58,122 nucleotides of DNA, taken from JBCCZC01 sp039188505 (GTDB lineage: Bacteria > Pseudomonadota > Gammaproteobacteria > Xanthomonadales > SZUA-38). Below, piece after piece: positions 1-9,941 of the stretch (within the stretch, counting starts at the first letter, position 1; every line of letters starts with the position of its first letter). The notes beneath the pieces were generated by a model. It searched no databases, was not told the origin of the DNA, and was given only the letters and a program-made list of their open reading frames with translations. Location: NCBI GenBank assembly GCA_039188505.1, contig JBCCZC010000001.1, positions 1-58,122 on the forward strand, in the 5' to 3' direction. The translations under genes were made by a program, and so were the position numbers.

Positions 1-2
1 CG

Positions 3-170
3 TTGACGCATATTCGGCTCACCGTCACGCCAGTTGTCCTTCTCTCCTGCGGAATGGGTGGGTTTACGCGCGGTCTGCTAGCGTGTAATGAGCGCTACAG
101 CACGGCTTTCCGCGTAGCTGTTGCCATCGATAACGACCCCGACGCTCTTTTGGTGCATCGACTGAACGCT
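3..170 (+). pseudogene. Remnant resembling the N-terminus of a C5 cytosine DNA methyltransferase
   Basis: The frame opening at base 3 encodes about 55 residues. They include 'LLSCGMGGFTRGL' followed, after about 20 residues, by 'VAVAIDNDPDALLVH'. This recalls motif I (glycine-rich SAM loop, usually F-G-G-G) and motif II (acidic D-x-D/E) of C5 cytosine methyltransferases. No catalytic Pro-Cys motif or other motif follows. Homology switches near base 166-172 to a different frame that encodes helicase-associated repeats. The true start lies outside the window or is lost. I read it as a truncated gene at a recombination junction. The methyltransferase assignment rests on two short motifs and is tentative. 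Confidence 0.4.
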
Positions 171-264
171 TGGCTATTGCCGGCGCCACGGGCACTTCTT
201 CATCTCGCGGCGCCACGGCGACCCGACCCTCCGGGCGCTGGGTCGCTGGGCTGGTGACCAACGC

Positions 265-1050
265 GTGGCGTGCAACCGCGGCGACCTAGAGCGAAGCCGA
301 ATCGAACGCCTCGAGGCGATCGGCTTTCCCTTCGACTATCACGCAGAGCGGTGGGAGGCGCAGTTCGCGCGGCTGAAGCGGTTCAAGGAACGCTACGGGG
401 ACTGCCACGTCCCTTTTCATGACTCACGTTGGGGCAATCTGTCGCGATGGGTTCAGGTGCAGCGGCGCAAGTACCGCGACGGCACCCTCGAAACGATCCG
501 AGTCGGCCGACTCGAACGCATGGGGTTCGCATGGCGGCTGAAGCCCGGACGCATGACGCCCGCGCGAGTCGTGCGCGAGCGCCCGAGTGTTTTTCTGTTG
601 AAGCTCGAGGCATTCCGGGACGAGTACGGCCACATCCAGGTCCCGACGCCCTGGCCAAGCGACGAGCAACTGCCCCTGCTCCTGGATCTCGCGCGACGGT
701 ACGCGCGCCGTGGCGAGCTGGCGCCGGAGGCGGTGCGTCTGCTGCTCGACTTGGGGGAAACCTTTGGTGAGAACGGTGATAACGCGCTGGCGAGCCAGCT
801 CGCATTCATCGGTGGGTTCGGCGGATTTCTGGAGACCCTGAAACGGTTTCACGCTACCTACGGGCACGCGACCCTGCATCCTCGTCTTGGACAGCCCTTC
901 ACTCACCTCGGCATCGCCGGGGGTATCCTCGACCGCGAGTTGCGTGAGCGACCGGGTTCACTGGACTCCGAGCACCAGCGCCGCCTGCGGGCGCTTGGCT
1001 TCATATTCGAAGCGGACGAGGACGCCGACGGGGTTCCCGCCTTTCCCTGA
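265..1050 (+). CDS. Helicase-associated (HA) domain repeat protein, 5'-truncated
   Basis: The product has several copies of the HA repeat (a three-helix putative nucleic-acid-binding unit). Diagnostic pieces are 'RIERLEAIGFPFDY', 'FKERYGDCHVPF', 'LSRWVQVQRRKYRDG' and 'RLERMGFAW', with weaker copies around 'FRDEYGHIQVP' and 'FHATYGHATLHP'. HA units usually lie C-terminal to a DEAD/DEAH helicase in phage- or plasmid-related proteins, but no helicase core is present here. Repeat homology in the same frame begins about 90 bases before the GTG used here ('RRHGHFFISRRHGDP' and on), directly after a TGA at 163-165. The gene therefore looks cut off at its 5' end and joined to the methyltransferase-like remnant. 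Function of the residual protein is unknown. Confidence 0.6.
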   Translation: MACNRGDLERSRIERLEAIGFPFDYHAERWEAQFARLKRFKERYGDCHVPFHDSRWGNLSRWVQVQRRKYRDGTLETIRVGRLERMGFAWRLKPGRMTPARVVRERPSVFLLKLEAFRDEYGHIQVPTPWPSDEQLPLLLDLARRYARRGELAPEAVRLLLDLGETFGENGDNALASQLAFIGGFGGFLETLKRFHATYGHATLHPRLGQPFTHLGIAGGILDRELRERPGSLDSEHQRRLRALGFIFEADEDADGVPAFP

Positions 1051-1101
1051 TCGTCCTCCATCCCGCCGTCGGCCTTCCCTGGCCGCGGCAAGCGCGAACT
1101 C

Positions 1102-1761
1102 TCAGAGATCCACCTGCTCGACGAAGCGCTCCAGGCGATCGAATTCGAAGACGAGTTCGCTAACGTCGTCGGCGAAGGTCAATTTCATGACCCCGGAGAT
1201 GCCGTCGTCTACGACCAGCTCGACGCGTCCCTTCACGAACTCGACGATGCGCTCCGCGCCGAGGTCACCGTCGCTGCCAGAGCTCGGCTGCTCCACCTTG
1301 CCGCCGTTGCCGCCGTTGTTCGTCCCGGACTGCTGGACTTTGCCGCCACCGTTGTTCGTCCCGGACTGCTGAACCTTGCCGAACTGGTCCACGGACACCA
1401 GCGCGATTGGCAGGCTAGCGTAGCCGTCGCGAACCGACCCCCGGGCCAGCGCCACCACACCGTCACTGCGCACCCAGGTGACCGTCACCTCCTTGGGCGT
1501 CAGCAGGAGCGAGAGACCGTTCTGGTGGTGGTACGACACGTTCTCCGCGGTCGCCGGACTCATCCAGCCGACGAAGGCCAGCACCGCAACGGCGAAGAGC
1601 CGCCCGATGGCCGCTGCCCGCCCGCGAACGGGGCCGGTGCCGTGCTGGTTGATCGAGTGCGGATCGCCTGTTCCCGAGTGCTCGATACCGGTGCGAACCG
1701 GGCCCGTGCCGTGCGAATCGATCGACTGAACAGTACCGAAGTTTGATTTACGGTTTTCCAT
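1102..1761 (-). CDS. Uncharacterised repeat-bearing exported or membrane protein
   Basis: A 219-residue protein I do not recognise. Residues 13-46 hold about three 11-residue units with the core H-G-T-G-P-V-R (two exact 'HGTGPVR' copies and one divergent 'HSGTGDPH'). They precede a hydrophobic segment at roughly 53-72 ending in 'SPATA', so the protein has either a very long signal-peptide n-region or a cytoplasmic tail plus one membrane anchor. Further on, 'GKVQQSGTNNGG' occurs twice in tandem, then a Gly/Ser-rich linker and an acidic C-terminal domain rich in Val and Phe. A good ribosome site (GAGGAGA) precedes the ATG. It lies about 45 bases downstream of the DUF6502 gene but beyond a strong terminator, so it may be expressed at a lower level or from its own promoter. 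Confidence 0.6.
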   Translation of the reverse strand: MENRKSNFGTVQSIDSHGTGPVRTGIEHSGTGDPHSINQHGTGPVRGRAAAIGRLFAVAVLAFVGWMSPATAENVSYHHQNGLSLLLTPKEVTVTWVRSDGVVALARGSVRDGYASLPIALVSVDQFGKVQQSGTNNGGGKVQQSGTNNGGNGGKVEQPSSGSDGDLGAERIVEFVKGRVELVVDDGISGVMKLTFADDVSELVFEFDRLERFVEQVDL

Positions 1762-1792
1762 TTTGCTTCTCTCCTCTATCAGGACTTAGTTA

Positions 1793-1820
1793 AAAACGGG
1801 TCCGATCAGTTATCGGACCC
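1793..1820 (-). terminator. Rho-independent terminator at the end of the DUF6502 gene
   Basis: On the minus strand a perfect 9-bp stem GGGTCCGAT / ATCGGACCC with a 5-base loop is followed directly by GTTTTTAA. The stem includes the last codons and the stop of the DUF6502 gene. It sits between that gene and the downstream repeat-protein gene, and could act as a full terminator or as an attenuator. Confidence 0.8.
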
Positions 1821-2744
1821 AAATTCGCGATAATCGCGATCCTCGAAGTAATAAAGACCCACGCCTGCATGCACACTCCCTGCCGTCTGCGGCCCCAACG
1901 CGAGTTCATCCTCGAGTCGGGTCAGCTCTTCGGCAGTGAGGTCCACGAGCTTCTTGCTCACGCCCCGGGTTTCTTCCCGGAATCGGGCGATGTCCTCGTC
2001 GCTGTTGAGGCGTGCGGTCCACACCTCAAACTGCAACCGTTTCTTCTCGCCCAGCTCCTCCGCATGGCAGAGATTGAACTCAGCCGTCTGCATCAGGTGC
2101 CGCATGCACCTCGCCACGACCTGGAGGCTCCTGGCCCGGTCTTTCGTGTTGGGCTGGAACTGTGGGTTCAGCATTCGAGCACAGAGAACCCCCTCGTCAT
2201 CATTGAAGGTCTCGACGTTGCCCGCGGAAACCAGGGAGTCGAGCAGGCGCTCGTAGCTCGCGTTCGACAGGGCAATCGACACGAGCCGCTGGAAGGTCGC
2301 CCGCACAGCGCCGCGAACATCGAGCACCTTCGGCTCGCCGTCGTCGTCGACAAAGGCCGGATGGCTCGCCCAGATTTCAAGCAGCTTGCCTTCCGGGGAG
2401 AGCTGGGACTGTTCGAACTCCCGCTCCTTGTTCTCTTCCAAACGGTCCTGCACCTTGCCCATCACCTGACGGATGTGGTGCACCGACAGGCCGGACTTTG
2501 CGGCGATGTGGGCGAAGGGAATCGACCGGACGGGATCGCCGTCCTCGGCTTCACCACGGGGCGTTCCGGATTCGACCGCAAGCTCGACGAGCGCTTCCTT
2601 GATGGCTGCATCGATCGCGGGATAGGTGATTCGGTAGCTCAGAAGCAGTTTGAGGATCGGCTTCATGAACTCGAAGAGGGCGGCGCTCAGTTCCGAGAGT
2701 TCCGCCTGCTCCTGCTCTTGGCGTTCAATATTCTTGTCGTTCAT
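1806..2744 (-). CDS. DUF6502 family protein
   Basis: A 312-residue soluble protein. The N-terminal part 'MKPILKLLLSYRITYPAI' followed by an 'ALVELA' helix matches what I know of DUF6502, whose members begin with a 'L..LL...G.TYP.F' helix pair and then a helix-turn-helix-like segment. Here the candidate HTH is around residues 76-96 ('PFAHIAAKSGLSVHHIRQVM'). The C-terminal half is helical and charged. No enzymatic motif is visible and the family function is not established; a DNA-binding or regulatory role is inference from the HTH-like segment. Its start overlaps the end of the upstream EAL gene by 20 bases, implying translational coupling. Confidence 0.65.
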   Translation of the reverse strand: MNDKNIERQEQEQAELSELSAALFEFMKPILKLLLSYRITYPAIDAAIKEALVELAVESGTPRGEAEDGDPVRSIPFAHIAAKSGLSVHHIRQVMGKVQDRLEENKEREFEQSQLSPEGKLLEIWASHPAFVDDDGEPKVLDVRGAVRATFQRLVSIALSNASYERLLDSLVSAGNVETFNDDEGVLCARMLNPQFQPNTKDRARSLQVVARCMRHLMQTAEFNLCHAEELGEKKRLQFEVWTARLNSDEDIARFREETRGVSKKLVDLTAEELTRLEDELALGPQTAGSVHAGVGLYYFEDRDYREFGSDN

Positions 2745-3462
2745 GCTCGTCCACTACATATTCCGGTGTCGCTAGATAATACCCCTGCCAGTGGCTGGCG
2801 CCAGAGCGACGGGCTTCAAGATAGCCGGCGTAGGTCTCTACACCCTCGATGACAGCCATTGCGCCATAGCCGTGGATCGCATCCACGAGTTCGGCCAGGG
2901 CTTCTGGCCGACGCTGCACGACCGACTGGTCCACCTTTACCACATCAGGATCGCCAAGACTGCCAACCCAGTCACGAAGCCGACTGGTCGACGCCACATC
3001 GTCGAAGGCGATCAGCTGACCGGCGTCACGCAGCAGTTCGAGCGTGCGACGGCCCTCGACCGGGTCCGCCAGGGGCCAGGATTCGGTGATCTCCCACCAG
3101 GCTTGCGGCGCCCGCCCACAGTGCCGCGAGATCAGTTCCCGCAGCCGATGACGGCATGCCGCGACGCTGATGGCCCCTGGCGACAGGTTCAGGGAAACCG
3201 GGCAGCGCTTCTCTGCCGACCAGCGTAGCCCGTGCTCGACGATCCGAGCCTCGAGGGCCCAGGAGTCTTCGTCATCACCCAGCTCGTCGAAGACCTGCTG
3301 GGTGGTCATACCCCGGACCTGGGGCCGGAAAAACCATTCGAAACGGCAAAGGTTGGGCGCGCCGAAGGGCTCGATGGGCTGAATCGCGAAACGTAACCGA
3401 TCGTGCATGAGCGTCTCGAGGAGGCTCGGCTGCAGAGCGGGCTGGCGGTTGGTCAGGAACAT
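2725..3462 (-). CDS. Divergent EAL-domain protein (c-di-GMP phosphodiesterase or sensor)
   Basis: A 245-residue stand-alone EAL domain without GGDEF, PAS or membrane segments. The EAL tripeptide is E-W-F (Glu42). Metal and catalytic positions that can be matched are Asn92, Glu124 and Glu127 (E-I-T-E-S), Asp154-Asp155, Lys176 in 'VVKVDQS', Glu206 in 'VIEGVET' and Gln226 in 'WQGYYL'. The loop 6 region, normally DDFG(T/S)G, is 'DDVASTS', a degeneration that often accompanies weak or lost activity in this family. It may hydrolyse c-di-GMP, bind it, or act by protein contact; the sequence cannot decide. It is first in a coupled pair with the DUF6502 gene. Confidence 0.75.
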   Translation of the reverse strand: MFLTNRQPALQPSLLETLMHDRLRFAIQPIEPFGAPNLCRFEWFFRPQVRGMTTQQVFDELGDDEDSWALEARIVEHGLRWSAEKRCPVSLNLSPGAISVAACRHRLRELISRHCGRAPQAWWEITESWPLADPVEGRRTLELLRDAGQLIAFDDVASTSRLRDWVGSLGDPDVVKVDQSVVQRRPEALAELVDAIHGYGAMAVIEGVETYAGYLEARRSGASHWQGYYLATPEYVVDEHERQEY

Positions 3463-3545
3463 ACGCCGTCAGTTTAGCGTTTCGTCGTGAAAAGTTAATG
3501 ACGAAGCTAATCCTTTATGAACCTGCCGTCAAGGCAGCGCTGTCA

Positions 3546-3573
3546 AGGTGCCGGCACGTCCCTGCCGGCACCT
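3546..3573 (-). terminator. Hairpin terminator candidate downstream of the SDR gene
   Basis: A perfect 11-bp inverted repeat, AGGTGCCGGCA and TGCCGGCACCT, with a 6-base loop lies 13 bases past the SDR stop. There is no T-run after it on the minus strand, so termination may be Rho-dependent or partial. A small CTGCC/GGCAG hairpin follows. Confidence 0.5.
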
Positions 3574-3586
3574 GCGTGAACGGGTG

Positions 3587-4378
3587 TCAGCGGCGACTCG
3601 GTGTCAGGCAGTCGGCGCTGGCGTCGCCGAGATCCGTTCCGCCATCGCAGGGGATGATGCACCCGGTGATGTACTCGGCGTCGGCGGAACTCAGGAAGGC
3701 GGCGAGGTTGCCGACCTCGTCCGCCCGACCGAAGCGCCGGAGCGGGAGCTTGCGGCGGAACCCCTCGGCAATCTCCGGGGTCGGTGCGAGCCGCTCCATG
3801 CCCTCGGTCTTCTCGATCGGCCCCGGCGAGATCGCGTTCACCCGCACGCCGGCAGGCCCCCACTCGAAGGCGAGGCTGCGGACGAGCATGTTGACACCGG
3901 CCTTGGCCGCGCAGACGTGGACCTGGTGCGGCCACACCTGCGTCGCCTGCGGCGCGGTAATCGCGATCAACGACGCGCCCGGCTTGCGCAGGTGCTCGAA
4001 GCTCGACCAGAAAACGTTGTAGGAGCCGAGCAGATCGATGTCGACGACCGTCTTGAAGCCCTTCGGGGAAATGCTCACGGCCGGCGCCGGAAAATTGCCC
4101 GCCGCGCCAGCGATCACGCCGTCGAGCGGCCCGAGGGTCTCCGCGGCCTCGGCCACGACGCCGGCGACCGCATCGGGATCGCGCACGTCCGCGGCGAGGC
4201 CCATGGTCACCGACGCGCCCGGCACCTCGGCGATCTCCTCAGCGGCCACGCGCGCCTTCTCGGGATCCCGCCCGAATACGGCCACGTGGGCGCCGTGCGA
4301 CGCGAGCACCCGGGCGATACCGAGGTTGATGCCGCTCGTGCCGCCGGAGATCAGGAAGTTGCGTTCTTTCAGGTCCAT
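3587..4378 (-). CDS. SDR family oxidoreductase, 2,4-dienoyl-CoA reductase-like
   Basis: A 263-residue short-chain dehydrogenase with the Rossmann glycine loop 'SGGTSGINLG' at 11-20, 'AAGNF' near 92-96 (replacing the common NAG) and 'NAISPGPI' after the core. The usual Tyr-x-x-x-Lys pair is missing its Tyr: the Lys of 'CAAKAG' (159) is kept but position 155 is Val. This fits the peroxisomal-type 2,4-dienoyl-CoA reductases, which lack the Tyr and share 'NF.APA', 'FKTVVDID' and 'LAFEWGPAGVRVN'. The likely reaction is NAD(P)H-dependent reduction of an unsaturated acyl-CoA. It is the last gene of the atu-like operon, 16 bases after the TIGR03084 gene, and would support acyl-CoA breakdown. Confidence 0.8.
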   Translation of the reverse strand: MDLKERNFLISGGTSGINLGIARVLASHGAHVAVFGRDPEKARVAAEEIAEVPGASVTMGLAADVRDPDAVAGVVAEAAETLGPLDGVIAGAAGNFPAPAVSISPKGFKTVVDIDLLGSYNVFWSSFEHLRKPGASLIAITAPQATQVWPHQVHVCAAKAGVNMLVRSLAFEWGPAGVRVNAISPGPIEKTEGMERLAPTPEIAEGFRRKLPLRRFGRADEVGNLAAFLSSADAEYITGCIIPCDGGTDLGDASADCLTPSRR

Positions 4379-4394
4379 GTCGAGTTCCTTGTCA

Positions 4395-5195
4395 TCATTG
4401 CTGGATTGGGTGGCGCGTGCCGGGAGCCGGCGGATCCTCGGGGGGGCCGGCGAAGCACTGAGCGTACGTCATCCAGCGCCCGGCCGTGTCGCCGGTCATC
4501 ACCAGACCCGTATCGGCGATATTGCGCGTCTGCGTGACCACCCGGCAGAAGTCGACTGCCGAACCCTCGATCAGCTCGTCCTCGTTCTCCGCGTGCCACG
4601 CCCAGACCTGTCCGGAGGGAGACGTCAGGCTCAACCTGGGCACGCAATCCGGTACCGGCAGCCCCCGGTTGGCAAAGGTCCAGCCGAAGGTGTTGACGCC
4701 GAGCTGCACGATGTTGCGGATACGATCGTCCTCTGGCCGCTCCAGGCCCAGGGCGTCGTAGACTTCCTGGCCATGCGCCCAGGTCTCCATATGGCGCGCC
4801 GTGATGCTCGAACGCGCGCTCATGGACGGGCCCGCCCAGCGGATGCGCTGCTTCGGGTCGGCAGCGGCGTAGGCGTCCGCGGTCTGCTCGAACCCGGTCT
4901 CCCAGGCCGCGACCAGGGCCCGACCGGCAAGGCCCTCGAGCACCTCGGCCTCGAAGGTCCGCAGCCCACCGGTCGCCATCAGCGCCTGCGCGCGGCCCAG
5001 GAGCCCGAGAAACCCCTGCTCGTCCGTCAGCGCCAGCAGCGCCGCCTGATTCCAGACGTGGAGATGGCCCACGACATCGTCGAAGGTCCATGCCTTGAAC
5101 TGCGTGACCCTAGCGAGGCCGTCGTCGTCGAGGGGTGCGACGAGCGCGTGCAGGGCCCGGGACTCGGCCCGGAAGTCTTCGGCCTGATCGATCAT
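4395..5195 (-). CDS. TIGR03084 family metal-binding protein (DinB/mycothiol-isomerase-like fold)
   Basis: A 266-residue protein of the DinB-like four-helix superfamily. The N-terminal helix region has 'GHLHVWN' (His44, His46). The second signature 'RHMETWAHGQEVYDALG' supplies His135, Glu137 and His141. This is the pattern of TIGR03084, related to mycothiol-dependent maleylpyruvate isomerase. His residues of these helices bind a divalent metal in relatives; the reaction here is unknown. The start overlaps the upstream flavoprotein gene by four bases (ATGA), so it is translated together with an acyl-CoA pathway. A role in processing a CoA thioester intermediate is inference from position only. 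Confidence 0.75.
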   Translation of the reverse strand: MIDQAEDFRAESRALHALVAPLDDDGLARVTQFKAWTFDDVVGHLHVWNQAALLALTDEQGFLGLLGRAQALMATGGLRTFEAEVLEGLAGRALVAAWETGFEQTADAYAAADPKQRIRWAGPSMSARSSITARHMETWAHGQEVYDALGLERPEDDRIRNIVQLGVNTFGWTFANRGLPVPDCVPRLSLTSPSGQVWAWHAENEDELIEGSAVDFCRVVTQTRNIADTGLVMTGDTAGRWMTYAQCFAGPPEDPPAPGTRHPIQQ

Positions 5196-6334
5196 GCGTT
5201 GTCTCCCATGAATTGCGCGAGGCGCTCGTAGGCCTCGAGAAAGTCCTCCTGGAAGGACTGCATGACGGCGCGAACCGATGTCTCCTCGTTCATGAGGCCG
5301 ACACCCTGGCCGACCCAGTAGGTCGCCAGCTCACGGGCGCCCGCATGATCGCTTTGCGAGAGCTTGTCGACGTGGTGCAGGATCGGCTCGGCCACCAGCG
5401 ATTGCAGCGGCATGGGCAGTGGCGACGGGCCGGCCGTCTCCCAGGCCTCGGTCCAGGGCGAGCGCAGCTGGCGCGACGGCTTGCCGGTCCGGCTGCGGGA
5501 CCGGATCGTATCCCGCGACCCCGCCGCGACGAGTTTCTCGCGGATGATTGGCGTCGTCTCGGCCTCGGTGGTCGTCAGCCAGACCGACCCCGTCCATGCG
5601 CCGGCCGCGCCCATCGCCATGGCCGCGGCCATCTGCCGACCCGTCACGATCCCGCCGGCCGCGAGGACCGGCACGTCGCTGACGGCGGCGACCGCGGACA
5701 CGACCTCCGGGACCAGGACCATGGTCGCGACGTCGCTGCAGTGCCCCCCGGCCTCACCGCCGGCGGCGATGATCAGATCGACGCCCGCCTCGACCTGACG
5801 CAGGGCGTGCTCCTTGGCGCCGACGAGCGCAGCCACCGGGATTCCGGCCGCCTTGCCGCGTTCGAGCAGCTGCGGCGGCGGCACGCCCAGGGCGTTGGCG
5901 ATCATCGCGATCGGATGCGCGAGGGCGACGTCGAGGAGCTGGTCCGCGCCGTCGGCCTGCAGATTCAGGGCGAACTGGATGAAGTGGTCGCGGTCCGCGC
6001 CGGCGGCGGCCGGGTCGATGCCGTGCCGCGCCAGAACCTCGGCGGCGAAGGCCTGGTGTTCAGCCGGGACCGCGGCGCGGAGCGCGTCGGGCGATGGCAG
6101 CTGTCCTTTCCCGGCCATCTTCTCCGGCACGATGACGTCGAGGCCATAGGGCTTGCCGTCGACGTGCGCATCGATCCAGGAAAGCTCCTCCTCGAGCTCT
6201 TCCGGGGTCAGGGTGACGGCGCCGAGCACGCCCATACCGCCGGCGCGGGAGACCGCCGCGACGACGTCGCGGCAGTGGCTGAACGCAAACAGGGGAAACT
6301 CGATGCCGAATCGCTCGCACAGGGCTGATCGCAT
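5192..6334 (-). CDS. Nitronate monooxygenase family (2-nitropropane dioxygenase-like) flavoprotein
   Basis: A 380-residue TIM-barrel flavoprotein. It has the N-terminal 'FGIEFPLFAFSHCRDVVAAVSRAGGMGVLGA' region (family normally I-x-x-P-I-x-Q-x-x-M), the central 'AGVDLIIAAGGEAGGH' phosphate-binding segment and 'VPVLAAGGIVTGRQMAAAMAMGA', both typical of FMN binding in this family. Members oxidise nitronates, but many cluster-encoded members act as reductases or monooxygenases of unknown substrate. It lies 11 bases after the carboxylase alpha gene and four bases inside the TIGR03084 gene. That placement suggests a redox step on an acyl-CoA or its by-product. Substrate is not determinable from sequence. 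Confidence 0.8.
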   Translation of the reverse strand: MRSALCERFGIEFPLFAFSHCRDVVAAVSRAGGMGVLGAVTLTPEELEEELSWIDAHVDGKPYGLDVIVPEKMAGKGQLPSPDALRAAVPAEHQAFAAEVLARHGIDPAAAGADRDHFIQFALNLQADGADQLLDVALAHPIAMIANALGVPPPQLLERGKAAGIPVAALVGAKEHALRQVEAGVDLIIAAGGEAGGHCSDVATMVLVPEVVSAVAAVSDVPVLAAGGIVTGRQMAAAMAMGAAGAWTGSVWLTTTEAETTPIIREKLVAAGSRDTIRSRSRTGKPSRQLRSPWTEAWETAGPSPLPMPLQSLVAEPILHHVDKLSQSDHAGARELATYWVGQGVGLMNEETSVRAVMQSFQEDFLEAYERLAQFMGDNA

Positions 6335-6345
6335 GGCGGATATCC

Positions 6346-6714
6346 TCAGCTTTCTTCGGGTTCGATCTCGAACAAGAGGGTGTCTGCGGCCACCTGGTCG
6401 CCGGGCGCCGCACCGATGGCGGTAACGCGTCCGTCGACCGGGGCGCGCAGCTCGTGCTGCATCTTCATGGCTTCCAGCGTACAGAGCCGGTCCCCGGTCG
6501 CTACGGTGTCGCCCAGGTTCACGTCGATCGCCTGGAGCACACCGTGCATGGGGGCCGGTACGCGGCCGTCACTGCCCGCGGCATCCGTCGCAGCCGGCCG
6601 GCCGAGCGTGTTGTCGAGAATCAGGCTGCGGCCGTCGACCGACAGATGGAGGCGGCCGGCCACGCGCGCGAACCGTACGGTGCAACGTCGCCCGTCCACG
6701 GCCGCCTGCGCCAC
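6346..6714 (-). CDS. Biotin carboxyl carrier part of acyl-CoA carboxylase alpha subunit, separated by an in-frame TGA
   Basis: This piece encodes the C-terminal biotinyl domain, with 'LEAMKMQHELRAPVDG'; the Lys of A-M-K-M (residue 84 of the fragment) is the biotinylation site. It is in the same frame as the biotin carboxylase part immediately upstream, separated by a single TGA at 6745-6747 and ten codons of readable linker. The GTG used here is the first plausible internal start after that TGA, so reinitiation could give a free biotin carrier protein. Otherwise this is the 3' part of a nonsense-disrupted gene whose restored product would be 658 residues, normal for a fused alpha subunit. Confidence 0.7.
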   Translation of the reverse strand: MAQAAVDGRRCTVRFARVAGRLHLSVDGRSLILDNTLGRPAATDAAGSDGRVPAPMHGVLQAIDVNLGDTVATGDRLCTLEAMKMQHELRAPVDGRVTAIGAAPGDQVAADTLLFEIEPEES

Positions 6715-6744
6715 GCCTGTCCCGTGGCCCGCGAGGGTGACATG

Positions 6745-8321
<1,577 letters not shown>

Positions 8322-8322
<1 letters not shown>

Positions 8323-9941
8323 CAGAGTCTCGCCACGCCGAAGCTGTTGGGATTCACCGACCGCGCGCGGGCCTCGCCGCAGGTCTCGAGCACGAAGCCG
8401 AGCACGCGCCGGGTATCCCGCGGATCGATCATGCCGTGGTCGAGGCAACGCCCGGAGGTGTAGAAGGCGTCCGACTGGCGGTCGAAATGGGCCGTGATGG
8501 CCTCGCGTTGCGCGGCGAGCTGACCCTCATCGGGGCTGAGACCGCGCCGCTTCGCCGCACCGCGCGCAACCATGTCCATGGTCAGCGCCGCCTGCTCGCC
8601 GCCCATGACGCCGGTCATCGCGTTGGGCCAGGTGAAGAGAAAGTCCGGCCGGTAGGCGAATCCGCACATGCCGTAGTTACCCGCCCCGAAGCTGGCGCCG
8701 ATATAGAAACTGATCTTCGGCACGCGGACGTTGGTGACGGCCTGAATCATCTTCGCGCCGTGCTTGATCATCCCGCCCTGCTCGTAGGCGGTTCCGACCA
8801 TGTAACCGGTGGTGTTGTTGAGGAAGACCAGCGGCGTACCGGCCTGGTCGCAGAGCTGCATGAACTGGGCCGCCTTGGTTGCGCCATTAGGGTCGATCGG
8901 GCCGTTGTTGCCGATGATGCCGCAGGCCTGCCCCATGACGCTGGCCTGGGCGCAGATCGTCTGCGGCCCGTAGCCGGCCTTGAACTCGGTGAAGGACGAC
9001 CCGTCCACGATGCGCAGCAGAATTTCGCGTATGTCGTAGGGCCGGCGATAGTCGACCGGGACGACGCCCGCCAGCTCTTCGGGATCGTGCCCGGGCGGCT
9101 CGAAGGGGGCCCGCCGGGGCGCGGGGCAATGACGGTTCCAGTCGAGCCGGGCAATGACGTCGCGGGCGATCGCCAGCCCGTGCGCATCGTCCTCGGCGAG
9201 GTACTCCACGAGGCCCGATGTGCTCGCGTGCATCTCCGAGCCGCCAAGCTCGGCGTCGCTGGCAACCTCACCGGTCGCCGCACGGACAAGAGCCGCGCCG
9301 GCCAGCGCCGCCATCCCGTTGCGTTTGACGCCGATGACATAGTCGCTCATGCCCGGCTGGTACGCCCCGCCGGCCGTCGAGGGGCCGTGGAGGACGACCA
9401 GGGTCGGGATGCCGGCGGCACTCAGCTTCGCAAGTCCATGGAACATGCCACCGCCGTTGGCCCACATCTCCACGGCGTAGTTCATGAGATTCGCGCCGGC
9501 GCTCTCGACGAGGTGGATCAGCGGCAGCTTCTGGCGCAGGGCGATGTCGAGGACACCGAGGGCCTTCGAGACCGACTGTGTGGTCGCCGCGCCCGCGCTG
9601 ATACCGCTGTCGTCCACGAAGATCAGACAGCGCACGCCGCTGACGAAACCGATGCCCGTGATCATGTTGCCGCCGGGCACGCTCGTGTCGGGGTCGGGAT
9701 CGTCGACGAGAAAGTTGCACAGGTTGTAGAGCTCGAGGAAGGGCATGCCCGGGTCGAGGAGCTGCGCGAGACGCTCCCGGGGCAGCAGCTGGCCGCGCTG
9801 CTCGAAACGGTCACGGCGGCGTTCCGAAAGCGCCGCTGCGCGCCCCTCGAGGGCGCGGAGACGGTCAACGAGGCCAAGCATCTCGCTACGGTTGGCAGTG
9901 AACTCGGGACCCGCCGCTGGTACGCGGCTCACAGTCGACAT
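8322..9941 (-). CDS. Acyl-CoA carboxylase beta subunit (carboxyltransferase, AtuC/MCC-beta-like)
   Basis: A 539-residue carboxyltransferase with two crotonase-fold halves. The N-half has 'RERLAQLLDPGMPFLELYNL', 'VDDSGISAGAATTQSVSK' and 'LVESAGANL'. The C-half has 'IIGNNGPIDPNGATKAAQFM', 'FLNNTTGYMVGTAYEQGG', 'FGAGNYGMCGFAYRPDFLF' and 'TGVMGGEQAA'. These are hallmarks of methylcrotonyl-CoA and geranyl-CoA carboxylase beta subunits rather than propionyl-CoA carboxylases. It transfers CO2 from biotin to the gamma carbon of an alpha,beta-unsaturated acyl-CoA. TGATG junctions link it to the AtuA-family gene upstream and to the alpha subunit downstream. The AtuA neighbour favours a geranyl-CoA-like substrate over methylcrotonyl-CoA, but this is inference. 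Confidence 0.85.
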
